64,000 nucleotides of DNA, taken from contig CM075348.1 of NCBI GenBank assembly GCA_037693485.1, positions 125,127,609 to 125,191,608 of the forward strand. The letters run 5' to 3'. The stretch's first letter is position 1, and each line of letters opens with the position of its first letter. Below, one piece after another: positions 31,730 to 44,170 of this stretch. Origin of the DNA: Kitagawia praeruptora (taxonomy: Eukaryota; Streptophyta; Magnoliopsida; Apiales; Apiaceae). The position numbers were made by a program, and so were the translations under genes. The notes below the pieces were generated by a model. The model saw only the letters and a list, made by a program, of their open reading frames with translations. It did not search any database and was not told the origin of the DNA.

Positions 31730-34234
31730 TGTTCGCTATTTTCTCTACGCAAGTGTACGCAGTCCAAAAGCAATATAGGGAAATAAGGATCGTTCCCACG
31801 AAGACTCGGTTATTTTAGTAAATATGTCTATTCAACAATGTTTGGTTAATTATAGAAGCATGAACGAACTAAAATGGTTTATTTGCAGATAACAATTAAC
31901 TAATGAAGTAACTGCTAATTTGTTTAAAATAATATGATAGAAGCATGGGGTCCTAATTTCATGAATGTTTTAAAATTATCAAGAATTAATGTGTTACAAT
32001 TGTTAAGAATGCTAGCGGGAACACGAAACTAATATGAGCCATCTTTCAATTAACTCACACCATTCCAAATAAACATCCACAAAAGAGATAGAAGTTATAA
32101 GGGCATTAATTATATCCAATACACTATATATCTATGTGAATGGGTGATACAATCAATTTAATCACAAGTTCCGCAATTAACTACATAGGGGAATAACGTT
32201 CTTTCGAAACTATAATCCGAAATGCGGAGAAGCCGACATACCTATGCTAGCATGGCAAGCCCTAAATCTCTAAATCCACTTTCGCAATCATTAGAGATTT
32301 GGCACAATAGATGTTAGCTATTCACCTAAATTCAATTAAAACAACCATGCAAGGCAATCTTATATAGAAATTGTAAACACAAATTATCTATCAATTTAAC
32401 ATGAGCATTAACAATTCATTACATTAGAACCCCATGAAAGTGTTTAGTTCATAATTAAACTAGGCACCTTTATGGAATTAAATAAAATCATGGCAGACAA
32501 TTTCATAATTTAAATATAAAATTACAAGAATAAAAATAAAAATAAATAGAATTGAAATAGCTTTCGAAAATTCAGTTTTTACAATTAATTAAAAGCAAGA
32601 GAAACCGATTAAAACAAAACTACGGACAAAATGCAATTTAAAGGACCAGTATTATATATATATTAAAAGCAACGGAGAAACTTTAAAGTAAAAGAACCTC
32701 ACCTGTCAATTGCTGAAACTGTCGGCAAGTGCTCTGTACTCACCTGGTCCGCGCGTGGACCACACGCGCCTACTCTCTTCCTTCGCGCGTGACAACCACG
32801 CGCCAGTATGGACAGCAAATTTTCTGCGCGTGTAGACCACTCCTGCCTCCTGTGATTGATGCTGTGCCGTGTAATTAAAATTCAAGTCTTCTCCTGGTTC
32901 CTGTGTTGATGATAATTCGGTTCTTTCAACAAATAAAAAGAGGCCCACTAATAATTCCCTTAATTCTTCAACCAAAATATAAAATTATACTAATTTTATA
33001 AAAATCTAAGATGTATAAAATAAAATAAAATTACAGAAATTCGAAGTATATAAATTAAACGATTTGCAGAAATTTTTAAGTATATAAAATATAATAAAAT
33101 TACAGAGGATTAAAATGTATAAAATGATCTGTTTATAGAAAGAAACTGCTGAATTTAGAATACAGGAGGTTTTGTTCAGAGAGAGAATGATTGAATGTTT
33201 CTTCCCTGGTTAATCTGTGTTTTTTTTTTGATTTCTTACCCCTCTATTTATAAAACATTCATCACACACCTAATACAAAGAAGTCAGATGTTTAAAAAGT
33301 CTAGCCTAATTCTATCCACTCTGCAGAGACAATTGTAAAGCCAATTTGCAATTCTTCTCCGCAACTGGCGGTAGTTGAATTTTAACTCCGTAGAAATGCT
33401 TTTAACCCGCACATCTTATAATCTTTAATTAATAAATAATTATTTTAATCCAGAAATTATAAAAATAAATATCTAATATTATTAGATATTTATAAATATA
33501 ATTTTCTAAATTGATAAAATTATTTAATAATAAAAATAAATCATTATGTTCCGAGCTGTGTCGTTCACCTGCGCACAGGCGAGTGGAGATTGCTGCCGAC
33601 GCTCTTGCATGTGTTGACTGGAGCATCTTCTGTACATTTGTAACAAATTTGTGTTCACACACAAAAATGCAATTAAGTACCCCATCTTTGACACAACTTG
33701 CACATCTATTGGGCCTTGAGCCCAATGGCTTTTTAATCAGCCCAATTCAATTCTAATGGATTCAGCCCATGGAATTCATAACCCAAATCTCTTTTGTTTT
33801 AATTTAATTAATTACTTAATCAATTAATCATTTAAACAAATAATGATTAATTCATTAATTAATTAATTAATTAAATTAATTTAGATTAATACATTAATTC
33901 AATGTTAATTAATCATGATAATTAATTTAATAAATAAATTAATTCAGAATGAATTAATTTATCAATTAAATAAATTACATAAATATGTTAATTAAATAAG
34001 AATTAATATAAATCTATTGATAGCGCAAATTCTTTTTCCTCGTAGCCAGTCCATCTGAGCCAGAACTCCACCGTCTTTTAACCTTTTATCGCCAGGATAC
34101 CTGAAGCTGTGAGTTCTGCACTACAAAGACTTGAAACAACATAAAACTAATTAAAAGACACAAAATACTTAAGGATAAACCACCAATTTAGGTCTATTTA
34201 GCGCATAATAAGTGGATATAAAATCCACTTATCA
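31730..34234 (-). repeat. 3' LTR of C (left copy)
   Basis: 2,505 bp; reads TGTTCGC...CTTATCA on the plus strand. TATA box on the minus strand at 33245-33252 (TATTTATA on plus). It contains a ~330-bp segment (about 32659-32988) missing from the other LTR, which explains most of the length difference from 2,184 bp. That segment includes GC-rich repeats (GCGCGTGGACC..., GCGCGTGACAACC...). Confidence 0.93.
34209..34231. repeat. 9-bp inverted repeat at the LTR tip of C
   Basis: TAAGTGGAT and ATCCACTTA are separated by ATAAA and lie three bases inside the LTR end. The same structure is at 43495-43517 in the other LTR. Confidence 0.85.
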
Positions 34235-34271
34235 CACCCCCAAACTTAAACTGATGCTTGTCCTCAAGCAT
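34235..34271 (-). other. PPT and AGGA-loop hairpin of C
   Basis: On the minus strand ATGCTTG-AGGA-CAAGCAT (34271-34254) is a perfect 7-bp hairpin, followed six bases later by AAGTTTGGGGGTG (34247-34235), which abuts the LTR start TGATAAG. F has the same architecture with different arms. Confidence 0.75.
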
Positions 34272-35773
34272 AACAATATAATTATATACAACTAACTAGT
34301 ACCACTTCCGTAGGTGATCACGATTGCATTTGGCATATGCAATAAGCCCTTTAAACCCCTAGGTAGCCCCAGTGGACGAGTGAGGTCTCGTGAGGGCCTA
34401 TAGCGAATGTACCCACAAAATCCATCCTATAATGCAACTAACATGCAACTAACTATATGTATGCAACTACTTGAAAAATGCAAGGATCCCCTTTAAACTA
34501 ACCAAAACCAACTAGCAAGCAAATACCTCAAAGAATGCAACTAAATCCAAATAGAGCTCGACTAAGTCCCTGTATACTAACAATACATGACAGAAACGTG
34601 CGTGTGTGCGATGCTCATCAAAAATACTCCCAACACTAGGTCAAAAAATCATATCTATTCTTTGCCAAGACAATCACAGGTTTATAAATAGAATAAACTG
34701 TAGACACTTCATAACCTAGGAACACCTCCACCCTTATCCAAGGTAGACAGAAACTCATGCTTTATTACTATACTACGACACTACATATACAATATGCATG
34801 CTTATTTAACCGTGCAATGAATGAGACCCCAAAAGGCTTATACAATAATACCCATGTAGCGAGTGTTAGGTCAGCAATCCCAAACCACAAGGGCTTTAGG
34901 TTACTAGGACTAAGTCCCCTCAGACTTAATTACTCGAGTATTAAAGAGCTCACTCTGGTTAATTTTGCATATAATCAATTGGACTTCTGATTTTTTTTTT
35001 TTCCTTTTTTTTTTCTTCTTTTTTTTTTTATTTTTTTTTTAAACTGGAATGAGCCTTTCTCATTTCCAACCCTAGACTACTCATATAAATATGAGCCGGC
35101 TACTAGCCATTTGACGCCTAGTCTTTATTGACAATTATTACCACATAGCATGAAATCCCTGTTTTCCCCCAAACTTAGATTTTAGTGTTCCTACACTATC
35201 AAGGGAATAACGAAAATTCTAAGAATAAACAAGTGATTAAATCTCAAAACATCCAACAGGCATGACCCTAACCTAGCCCAAAAGCACCCCAATGAGACTG
35301 TGTAAAAATTTTGTTCCCATAACATGCAAGTCAATTCCTTAGGAACTATAAATCAGCCCTCTACTCATCATCATCACACCCAAATCAACATCCACCTATC
35401 AATCAGAATCAGCTCGTCCTAAGGGATCATGAAGAATGCATGCCATGAAAATGCAAATAATATGACTCACATGGTAAAACAAACAAACAATAACAGAATG
35501 TCCTAAATGAAACAACATAGATAATACGAACAAATAAGCATGAATTACTACTAATATGCAAAACATGATATCCTACATGAACACAAAAACTACTAACACA
35601 TATACATACTACTTATCCCCCAAACCACCCCCAAACTTATAATATTCAATGTCCGCATTGAATGGAAGTAAATACAAGGGATAGTAGAGAACATACCTGA
35701 AACACCGAAACACATGGGTTGCCTCCCACGAAGCGCTTGTTTATTGTCGCTAGCTTGACTTCACTTTCGCACT
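34272..35773 (-). other. Non-coding 3' spacer of C
   Basis: About 1.5 kb between the integrase stop and the PPT hairpin, without a credible ORF, so no third ORF is present. It contains a homopurine tract on the sense strand (+ 34988-35041), the conserved island (34321-34420), and a GGGAGGCAACCC-containing stretch right after pol (+ 35711-35740) that I recall as common downstream of pol in Athila-type elements. Confidence 0.7.
34321..34420 (-). other. Conserved two-hairpin island in the C spacer
   Basis: Opposite-strand partner of 2163-2260 in F. Plus-strand arms: ATTGCAT (34323-34329) with ATGCAAT (34337-34343), and AGCCCC/AGGGCC (34365-34370, 34393-34398) enclosing ACGAG/CTCGT (34376-34380, 34387-34391). 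The A-T closing pair replaces F's G-C. Confidence 0.6.
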
Positions 35774-36300
35774 TTAATCGGTAGTACCAAGAACTGCGGT
35801 TACTGCTTTGCGATTCACATGTTCACCAAAATATGGCTTCAACCTCTGTCCATTTACTTTGAAAGCTGCTTCCGGTGTTTTATCAAAAATTTCCACTGCA
35901 CCATGTGGAAACACCGTTTTAACCGTGAATGGTCCTGACCACCTTGACTTAAGTTTCCCTGGAAAAAGTCTGAGACGAGAGTTGAAAAGCAAAACTAACT
36001 GCCCTGGTACAAAAGACTTTTGCACCAAACGTCTGTCATGCCATCTCTTGACCTTTTCCTTGTATAACTTGTGATTTTCATAAGCATGTAGCCGAAACTC
36101 ATCCAGTTCATTAATCTGAAGCATTCTTTTCTCACCTGCTGCTGCCAAGTCAAAGTTCAACTTCTTCAGCTCCCAATAGGCTTTGTGTTCTAGTTCGGCA
36201 GGCAGATGACAAGCCTTACCATATACTAGCTGAAAAGGTGACGTGCCCAAAGGTGTTTTGTAAGCTGTTCTATAAGCCCAAACAGCTTCATCAAGTTTTA
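35774..36300 (-). pseudogene. pol: Integrase C-terminal part of C, frameshifted
   Basis: The frame 36250-35774 (158 codons) continues the integrase after a one-base frameshift near 36300. GTSPFQLVYGKACHLPAELE is the usual gypsy integrase continuation, followed by the C-terminal DNA-binding part (LLFNSRLRLFPGKLKSRW, GPFTVKTVFPHGAVEI). It ends at TGA 35774-35776 without a chromodomain, which separates it from chromoviruses. Confidence 0.88.
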
Positions 36301-38082
36301 GTGACAGTCCTTGCTTGAAGGATTCACGACCTTCTCTAGGATTCGTTTTATCTCTCTGTTGGAAACCTCTGCTTGGCCATTCATTTGAGGGTGATAGGCC
36401 GTAGCAATTCGATGATTTATGTTGTACCTTGCCATCAATGCTGTGAACTTGCGGTTGCAGAAGTGTGATCCTTCGTCACTGATAATTACCCTTGGAGTTC
36501 CGAAACGTGTGAAAACTTGCTTATTCAGAAAATTCAGCACCACTTTAGCATCATTGGTCGGTAAAGCCTTCACCTCGACCCATTTAGAAACATAGTCCAC
36601 CGCTAGCAAGATGTACTGATTATTGCATGAAGAAACAAAAGGACCCATGAAATCGATCCCCCACACATCGAAAATCTCCACTTCCAACAGCATATTCAGA
36701 GGCATCTCATTCCTCCTAGAGATATTACCAATTCTTTGACATCTATCGCATCTCAACACAAACTGATGCGCATCTTTAAACAGTGTTGGCCAATAAAACC
36801 CAGCCTGAAGTACTCGAGTGGCTGTCTTCTCTCCAGCATAATGACCTCCGTAAGTGGTAGAATGGTAGTCATGCAAAATACCTTCAACCTCACTAAACGG
36901 AATGCACCTCCGAATCACCTGATCAGCTCCCTGTCTGAATAAGAATGGTTCATCCCATCGGTACCATTTTACATCATGAAGAAACTTCTTTCTTTGAGCA
37001 TAAGAAAATTCCGACGGGATGACATTGCTTACAAGATAGTTCACAATGTCTGCAAACCATGGTTCTTCATTTTGCACCCCAAAAAGTTGCTCGTTAGGAA
37101 AAATTTCGTTGATGAGAGTTTTATCCGCTGAGTTACCGTGTTCCTCTAACCGAGACAAGTGATCAGCCACCTGGTTCTCAGTACCCTTTCTATCCTTGAT
37201 TTCCAAGTCGAATTCTTGAAGCAACAGAACCCAACGAATCAACCGTGGCTTAGAATCTTTCTTCGACATTAGGTATCGAATGGCTGCATGATCTGTAAAC
37301 ACCACTACCTTAGTTCCGAGCAAATACGATCTGAATTTCTCGAAGCTATATACAATAGCTAAGAGTTCCTTTTCTGTAGTAGTGTAATTTAGCTGTGCAT
37401 CATTGAGAGTTCTGCTAGCATAGTAAATCACGTGAAACACCTTATTCTTCCGTTGACCAAGGACAGCTCCCACTGCATAGTCACTTGCATCACACATTAA
37501 TTCAAAAGGTTCACTCCAATCAGGTGCAGTGATAATGGGCGCAGTTGTCAATTTCTTCTTTAAGAGCTTGAATACCTCCAAACAATCTTCACCAAATTTA
37601 AAAGGATTATTCTTTTCTAACAGATTGCACAAAGGTTTAGATATTTTCGAAAAATCTTGGATGAATCGCCGATAAAAACCCGCATGACCAAGAAAACTGC
37701 GAATTCCTTTAACTGAAATTGGTGGAGGGAGATTTCCAATCGTCTCCAACTTAGCCTTATCCACTTCCAGCCCCTTACCAGATACCTTGTGCCCAATTAT
37801 GATGCCTTCCTTTACCATGAAGTGACATTTTTCCCAGTTGAGTACTAGATTAGTCTCAACACATCGTTTCAGCACCATGCCTAGATTTCTGAGGCATTCA
37901 TCATATGATTTCCCAAAGACTGAGAAATCATCCATGAACACTTCCACATTGATACCAATCATATCCGAAAAAATTGCCATCATACACCTCTGAAAAGTAG
38001 CAGGTGCACCACAGAGTCCGAAAGGAACGCGTCGGAACGCAAAAGTGCCAAAAGGACATGTGAAAGTGGTCTTCTCCTGATC
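36298..38082 (-). pseudogene. pol: RT, RNase H and integrase core of C
   Basis: Same frame as the upstream gag-pol, after the stop at 38083-38085. The RT palm contains VFMDDFSVFGKS, the gypsy YxDD-type site written as FMDD. RNase H has CDASDYAVGAVLGQ, the catalytic TEKELLAIVY and FTDHAAIRYL. Integrase has a zinc-binding segment (HDYHSTTYGGHYAGEKTA, then CDRCQRIGN), GIDFMGPF and ISDEGSHF, then NGQAEVSNREIKRIL. The frame closes with TAA at 36298-36300 after a one-base slip. Apart from the stop and slip, all core motifs look intact. Confidence 0.92.
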
Positions 38083-40443
38083 TTATGGAGTAACACCAAT
38101 CTGATTATATCCTGAATAACCATCCAGCAAGCAATAGAATTCATGCCCAGCCAACCTGTCTAGCATTTGATCAATGAATGGAAGGGGAAAGTGATCCTTC
38201 CGTGTAGCTTTGTTCAGCTTTCTGTAGTCCATGCAAATTCTCCACCCTGTAACTGTACGAGTTGGAATGAGCTCGTTCTTTTCATTGGCAACTACTATCA
38301 TGCCTCCTTTCTTAGGCACACATTGCACTGGACTTACCCATGAACTGTCTGAAATGGGATAGATGATACCAGCATCTAGCCACTTGAGAATTTCTTTCTT
38401 TACCACTTCTTTCATGATAGGATTTAACCGCCTTTGGTGTTCTACTGTTGGTTTACCCCCTTCTTCCAATGGAATTTTATGTTGACAATATGCGGGACTG
38501 ATTCCTTTTAGATCCGCAACAGACCAACCAATGGCTGATTTGAATTCTCGAAGAACTCTCAAGAGCTTGTCTTCCTCGGAGCCTGAAAGGTTAGCGGCAA
38601 TAATCACAGGTAAAGTGGATTTTTCACCAAGGGAAGCATACCGTAAGTGATCCGGTAGTGGCTTGAGCTCTAGAGTTGGAGCTTCTTCGATAGACGGCTT
38701 TAATTGCTGATGTGGTCCTTTTAATTCTGGCAGTCCCAACGATTCAACTGGTCTTTCAAATTTTCTTTGCCACGGCAAAGCATCCAGATATTGTAATTGT
38801 TCATCAATGTCATCTTCATCTAATGAATACTCCCCACTGAGGGCCTTTTCCAAAGTATCATTCATGAGCATGTGCCCTAACTTTTCTTGCACCGTAGACT
38901 CAATCAAGTCTATCTTCAGACACTGCTCTTCTTCTGTTGGGAATTTCATAGCTGTGAAAACATTGAAGGTGACAATTTGATCGTGCACCTTCATCGTCAG
39001 TTCCCCCTTTTGGACATCAATCAACGTTTGTCCTGTTGTTAAAAATGGCCTACCAAGAATGATAGGAATCTTCTTGTCCTCTTCGAAATCAAGAATGACA
39101 AAATCAGCTGGAAAAATGAGTTTGTCTACTTTCACCAACACATCTTCAAAAACTCCCCTAGGATAGGTGATAGATCGATCAGCCAACTGAAGGGACATAC
39201 TTGTCGGTTTTGGTTCAGGAAGACCGAGCTGCAAGAAAACCGAGTATGGCATAAGATTGATACTTGCTCCCAGATCACATAAACATTTGTCGAAAGATAA
39301 TCTCCCAATGGTGCATGGTATTGTAAAACTCCCTGGATCTTTCAGCTTAGGCGGCAACTTTTGCTGCAATACCGCACTACATTCTTCCGTCAAAGCAACG
39401 GTCTCTAAGTCTTCAAGTTTTAATTTCCTCGAGAGAATGCCTTTCATGAATTTGGCATAGCTTGGCATTTGTTCGAGAGCTTCAGCAAATGGAATGTTGA
39501 TATGTAATTTTTTAAAGACTTCAAGAAATTTGCCAAACTGCTTGTCTAATTTCTGTTTGTGCACTCGTCGAGGAAATGGTGGAGGTGGGTAGACTTGCTC
39601 TTTTACTTCTTTTTGCTCGAGGACAGCTTGTTTAGGAGTTGGCATATTTTCTTTAATCTCCTCCTTTGATTCTGATATATTGCCCATGTCCTTTGTGTCT
39701 CCCAAATCTGCTTTTTCTGTTCCTTTGTCTGGCAGAATTTTTTCTGTATCTTTTAGCTCAGCATCCTCCGTGATTCTCCCTGATCTGACGGTAATTGCTT
39801 TGATGTGCTCGTGATTATCCTTTCTCCCAGGATTAAGTTCAGTGTCACTGGGGAGTGTTCCTTGTGGTCTGCTCATCATGAAACTAGCGAGTTGACTCAA
39901 TTGAGTTTCCAGATTTTTAATGGAAGCCGCTTGGCTTTTTTGGCCCAACCTCAACTCCTCTAATTCAGTCTTTTCATTCGAAGATTGTCCAGAATTTCCA
40001 TAAGATTGTTGTTGTTGAAATCCTGGGGGCTGAAATTGTCTAGGAGCATATGGTTGTTGAAAATGTTGCCCCTGTTGTTGCTGGAATCCAGATGGATTAT
40101 ACTGCTTAGCTCCAAATGGCTGATGATTAGATTGTTGGTAGGGCTGATGTGATTGTTGTGCTCCTCCTTGATTATTGCTCCAACTGAAATTTGGATGATT
40201 TCGGTTGTTCGGATGGTAGGAATTTGGAGCTGGCTGTTGCTGTCTCTGGAAATTGCTTACGAACTGAACCGACTCGTTTGAGATGGCACATTGGTTTGAT
40301 TCATGTGCGCCCGCACACAACTCACAAACACTAGCAATTTGATGAAATCCTTGTGCTGTCAAAGAGTCTACTTTCAATTTCAAAGCCTCTAGCTGAGCTG
40401 CTAAGGAAGTGGCTTTGTCGATATTAAGAATTCCTGCTACCTT
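38083..40443 (-). pseudogene. gag-pol: Gag C-terminus, protease and RT N-terminus of C
   Basis: The frame continues from gag past a TAG (40444-40446) and runs to a TAA at 38083-38085. It starts with a gag tail containing a Cys-rich segment (CELCAGAHESNQC) and a Gln/Asn/Pro-rich stretch (about 40260-39960). The retropepsin-like protease has CDLGASINLMPYS (about 39260) and IILGRPFL (about 39060). The RT N-terminal region follows (WVSPVQCVPKKGG, WRICMDYRKLNKAT, DGYSGYNQI). The TAA falls just after the RT 'GYNQI' motif, so this copy would make no full RT. Confidence 0.9.
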
Positions 40444-41220
40444 CTATTGTGGCATTCTCTGAGTTGGGTTTTGATATTCATTAGCTGCCATCATCTCGAT
40501 AAGATCGTAGGCCTCTTCATAACTTTTAGCCCATAATGCTCCCCCTGAAGCTGCATCTACCATTGGCCTTGATTGCATTCCTAGCCCATTATAGAAACAA
40601 TTTATGATCATCCAGTTTGGCATGCCGTGATGTGGACATTGCCGAAGCATTTCTTTGTATCTCTCCCAAGCTTCACATAAAGTTTCACCAGACTGCTGAG
40701 AAAATTGAGTGATAGCATTCCTTATAGCTGCAGTCTTAGCCATGGGGAAGAATTTGCTAAGAAACTTTTGAGCTAGATCAGCCCAAGTGGTGATAGATCC
40801 TGGTGGTAGAGAGTGTAGCCAACCCTTGGCTTTGTCTCTTAATGAAAACGGGAAGAGTCTCAACTTCACACCATCATCTGACACATTGTTGAATCTGAAT
40901 GTGTCGCATATTTCTATGAAGTTCCTGATGTGTAAGTTAGGATCTTCCGTTGCAGTTCCTCCGTACTGTACTTGATTCTGCACAATCTGAATAGTACTGG
41001 ATCTAATTTCAAATGTAGGAGCCGTAATTGCTGGCCGAATGATGCTTGACTGGATGTCATCAATCTTCGGTTGCGAGTAGTCCATTAAAGCCCTTGCTGC
41101 TGCAGGTGCAACTACTTCGCCTTCTCCGTCCATCTTGTGAATATTTGCTTGTTCAAGTACTTGTTTGGCTTTTAATGCTTTAGAACGTGTTAGCATAAAA
41201 ATCCAAGTATCTGTACACAA
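40444..41220 (-). pseudogene. gag: Gag N-terminal part of C
   Basis: 258 codons to TAG at 40446-40444. The likely start is MLTRSKALKAKQ (second Met, ATG at 41193) rather than the upstream Met. It holds a gypsy-type Retrotrans_gag domain: PNLHIRNFIEICDTF, LFPFSLRDKAKGWLHSLP, TWADLAQKFLSKFFP, ETLCEAWERYKEMLRQCPHH. Gag is the capsid and RNA-binding precursor. The same frame resumes after the stop, so a single point change is the simplest cause. Confidence 0.88.
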
Positions 41221-41312
41221 ATAATCACTTCACAAAAATAAAAGATAAAATGTTCAAGTCAAACAAATTAACTTCGCTTGTAGTAAAACACATAAACAAA
41301 AATAACACCGAG

Positions 41313-41330
41313 TCCCCGGCAGCGGCGCCA
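41313..41330 (-). other. PBS of C
   Basis: TGGCGCCGCTGCCGGGGA on the minus strand, six bases from the 5' LTR (41337). It matches the common Athila/gypsy PBS type usually attributed to Asp tRNA (from memory). Confidence 0.8.
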
Positions 41331-41336
41331 AAAACT

Positions 41337-43520
41337 TGTTCGCTATTTTCTCTACGCAAGTGTATGCAGTCCAAAAGCAATATAGGGAAATAAGGATCGT
41401 TCCCACGAAGACTCGGTTATTTTAGTAAATATGTCTATTCAACAATGTTTGGTTAATTATAGAAGCATGAACGAACTAAAATGGTTTATTTGCAGATAAC
41501 AATTAACTAATGAAGTAATTGCTAATTTGTTTAAAATAATATGATAGAAGCATGGGGTCCTAATTTCATGAATGTTTTAACTCTTATTAATTATCAAGAA
41601 TTAATGTGTTACAATTGTTAAGAATGCTAGCGGGAACACGAAACTAATATGAGCCATCTTTCAATTAACTCACACCATTCCAAATAAACATCCACAAAAG
41701 AGATAGAAGTTATAAGGGCATTAATTATATCCAATACACTATATATCTATGTGAATGGGTGATACAATCAATTTAATCACAAGTTCCGCAATTAACTACA
41801 TAGGGGAATAACGTTCTTTCGAAATTATAATCCGAAATGCGGAGAAACCGACATACCTATGCTAGCATGGCAAGCCCTAAATCTCTAAATCCACTTTCGC
41901 AATCATTAGAGATTTGGCACAATAGATGTTAGCTATTCACCTAAATTCAATTAAAACAACCATGCAAGGCAATCTTATATAGAAATTGTAAACACAAATT
42001 ATCTATCAATTTAACATGAGCATTAACAATTCATTACATTAGAACCCCATGAAAGTGTTTAGTTCATAATTAAACTAGGCACCTTTATGGAATTAAATAA
42101 AATCATGGCAGACAATTTCATAATTGAAATATAAAATTACAAGAATAAAAATAAAAATAAATAGAATTGAAATAGCTTTCGAAAATTCAGTTTTTACAAT
42201 TAATTAAAAACAAGAGAAACTGATTAAAACAAAACTACGGACAAAATGCAATTTAAAGGACATAAAATCTTAGTTTTATAAAAATCTAAGATGTATAAAA
42301 TAAAATAAAATTACAGAAATTCGAAGTATATAAATTAAACGATTTGCAGAAATTTTTAAGTATATAAAATATAATAAAATTACAGAGAATTAAAATGTAT
42401 AAAATGATCTGTTTATAGAAAGAAACTGCTGAATTTAGAATACAAGAGGTTTTGTTCAGAGAGAGAATGATTGAATGTTTCTTCCCTGGTTAATCTGTGT
42501 TTTTTTTTTGATTTCTTACCCCTCTATTTATAAAACATTCATCACACACCTAATACAAAGAAGTCAGATGTTTAAAAAGTCTAGCCTAATTCTAACCACT
42601 CTGCAGAGACAATTGTAAAGCCAATTTGCAATTCTTCTCCGCAACTGGCGGTAGTTGAATTTTAATATCAGCTCCGTAGAAATGCTTTTAACCCGCACAG
42701 CTTATAATCTTTAATTAATAAATAATTATTTTAATCCAGAAATTATAAAAATAAATATCTAATATTATTAGATATTTATAAATATAATTTTCTAAATTAA
42801 TAAAATTATTTAATAATAAAAATAAATCATTATGTTCCGAGCTGTGTCGTTCACCTGCGCACAGGCGAGTGGAGATTGCTGCAGACGCTCTTGCATGTGT
42901 TGACTGGAGCATCTTCTGTACATTTGTAACAAATTTGTGTTCACACACAAAAATGCAATTAAGTACCCCATCTTTGACACAACTTGCACATCTATTGGGC
43001 CTTGAGCCCAATGGCTTTTTAATCAGCCCAATTCAATTCTAATGGATTCAGCCCATGGAATTCATAACCCAAATCTCTTTTGTTTTAATTTAATTAATTA
43101 CTTAATCAATTAATCATTTAAACAAATAATGATTAATTAATTAATTAATTAATTAATTAAATTAATATAGATTAATACATTAATTCAACGTTAATTAATC
43201 ATGATAATTAATTTAATAAATAAATTAATTCAGAATGAATTAATTTATCAATTAAATAAATTACATAAATATGTTAATTAAATAAGAATTAATATAAATC
43301 TATTGATAGCGCAAATTCTTTTTCCTCGTAGCCAGTCCATCTGAGCCAGAACTCCACCGTCTTTTAACCTTTTATCGCCAGGATACTTGAAGCTGTGAGT
43401 TCTGCACTACAAAGACTTGAAACAACATAAAACTAATTAAAAGACACAAAATACTTAAGGATAAACCACCAATTTAGGTCTATTTAGCGCATAATAAGTG
43501 GATATAAAATCCACTTATCA
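41337..43520 (-). repeat. 5' LTR of C (right copy)
   Basis: 2,184 bp with the same ends as 31730-34234. TATA box at 42525-42532 (minus). It lacks the ~330-bp segment and has a short ATTAACTC-type insertion near 41580. The TSD GCCAC follows at 43521-43525. Confidence 0.93.
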
Positions 43521-44170
43521 GCCACTCTCACTCAGTCTAATGCTCATCTTACCGACAAGTTAGCAACTCTCACTGAGCAGCTGAACACTCAAGCCACCAC
43601 CACAGTTGATGTTCTACTGCATCAACAGTTCATGTTGTCTGCAATGATGAAGCACATGGGTCTCCCTCTCCCTGAAGAATCTTCAAACCCTGTGGTCACT
43701 CATCAAGCCTCTTTGCCTGACAATAAGCCTAAGAGGGAGAAGAGGACCACAAGGAACTCAAATCCAAAGGGGGAGAAAACTCAAGCTAAAGGCATCAAGG
43801 TAAATGAGGGTGGTCACCAAAGAGCATCAAAATCCATATCCATACCCAATGTGCCAGGCAAAGGAAAATCAAAAGTTGATGAGCCTCCATCTTCTCTGCC
43901 AGTTGTAACTCTACCAACTGTGCACATCACCACTCCTGATGGTCAGAAGCAATCTATCACAACCATAGTGATTGCAGGGAGTATGCCATCTGATAACTCT
44001 CCATCTACCAAAGTTGAAAGTGTCAAACCTGTAGAAGTAAAAGTGGTTACTGAGGCCAAGCTACAAGAAGTTGCAAACTCTAATGTCTACCATGATGATA
44101 CATTCTTGAAGTTTCTGAAAGTCTCAAGGGAACATGCTGATGACACTCAAATATATCTAAGGAGGCTGAG
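43521..44170 (+). pseudogene. Third ORF of B, part 2 (middle)
   Basis: The frame that left off at 31724 resumes exactly at 43521 and stays open to the D insertion at 44170. It starts with a Leu/Thr repeat suggesting coiled coil (ATLTQSNAHLTDKLATLTEQ), then MMKHMGLPLPEES, then Lys- and Pro-rich, Ser-rich sequence. The last five bases (CTGAG) are the D target duplication. With D removed, the codon split at 44169-44170 is completed by 62289 and the frame runs on. Confidence 0.8.

Larger units (their letters stand above)
31730..43520 (-). mobile_element. Element C: Athila-like Ty3/gypsy retrotransposon, minus strand
   Basis: 11.8 kb between 5-bp duplications (GCCAC). In its own sense direction it has the 5' LTR (43520-41337), PBS, one long gag-pol frame (41220-36298, with two stops, then a frameshift), a 1.5-kb spacer, a PPT and the 3' LTR (34234-31730). 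RT before RNase H before integrase defines Ty3/gypsy. The DLGASINLMPYS protease, the lack of a chromodomain and the PBS starting TGGCGCC point to the Athila group. LTR copies differ at about 8 sites in the ~0.9 kb compared, plus indels, so the insertion is fairly recent. Confidence 0.93.

Noticed and set aside
33429..33725. 98-codon minus-strand frame, repeated exactly at 42715-43011
   Set aside because: The match is simply because both are C's LTRs; the product is low complexity and has no homolog I know.
34235..35773. Env-like ORF in the spacer of C
   Set aside because: No frame of useful length on the sense strand.
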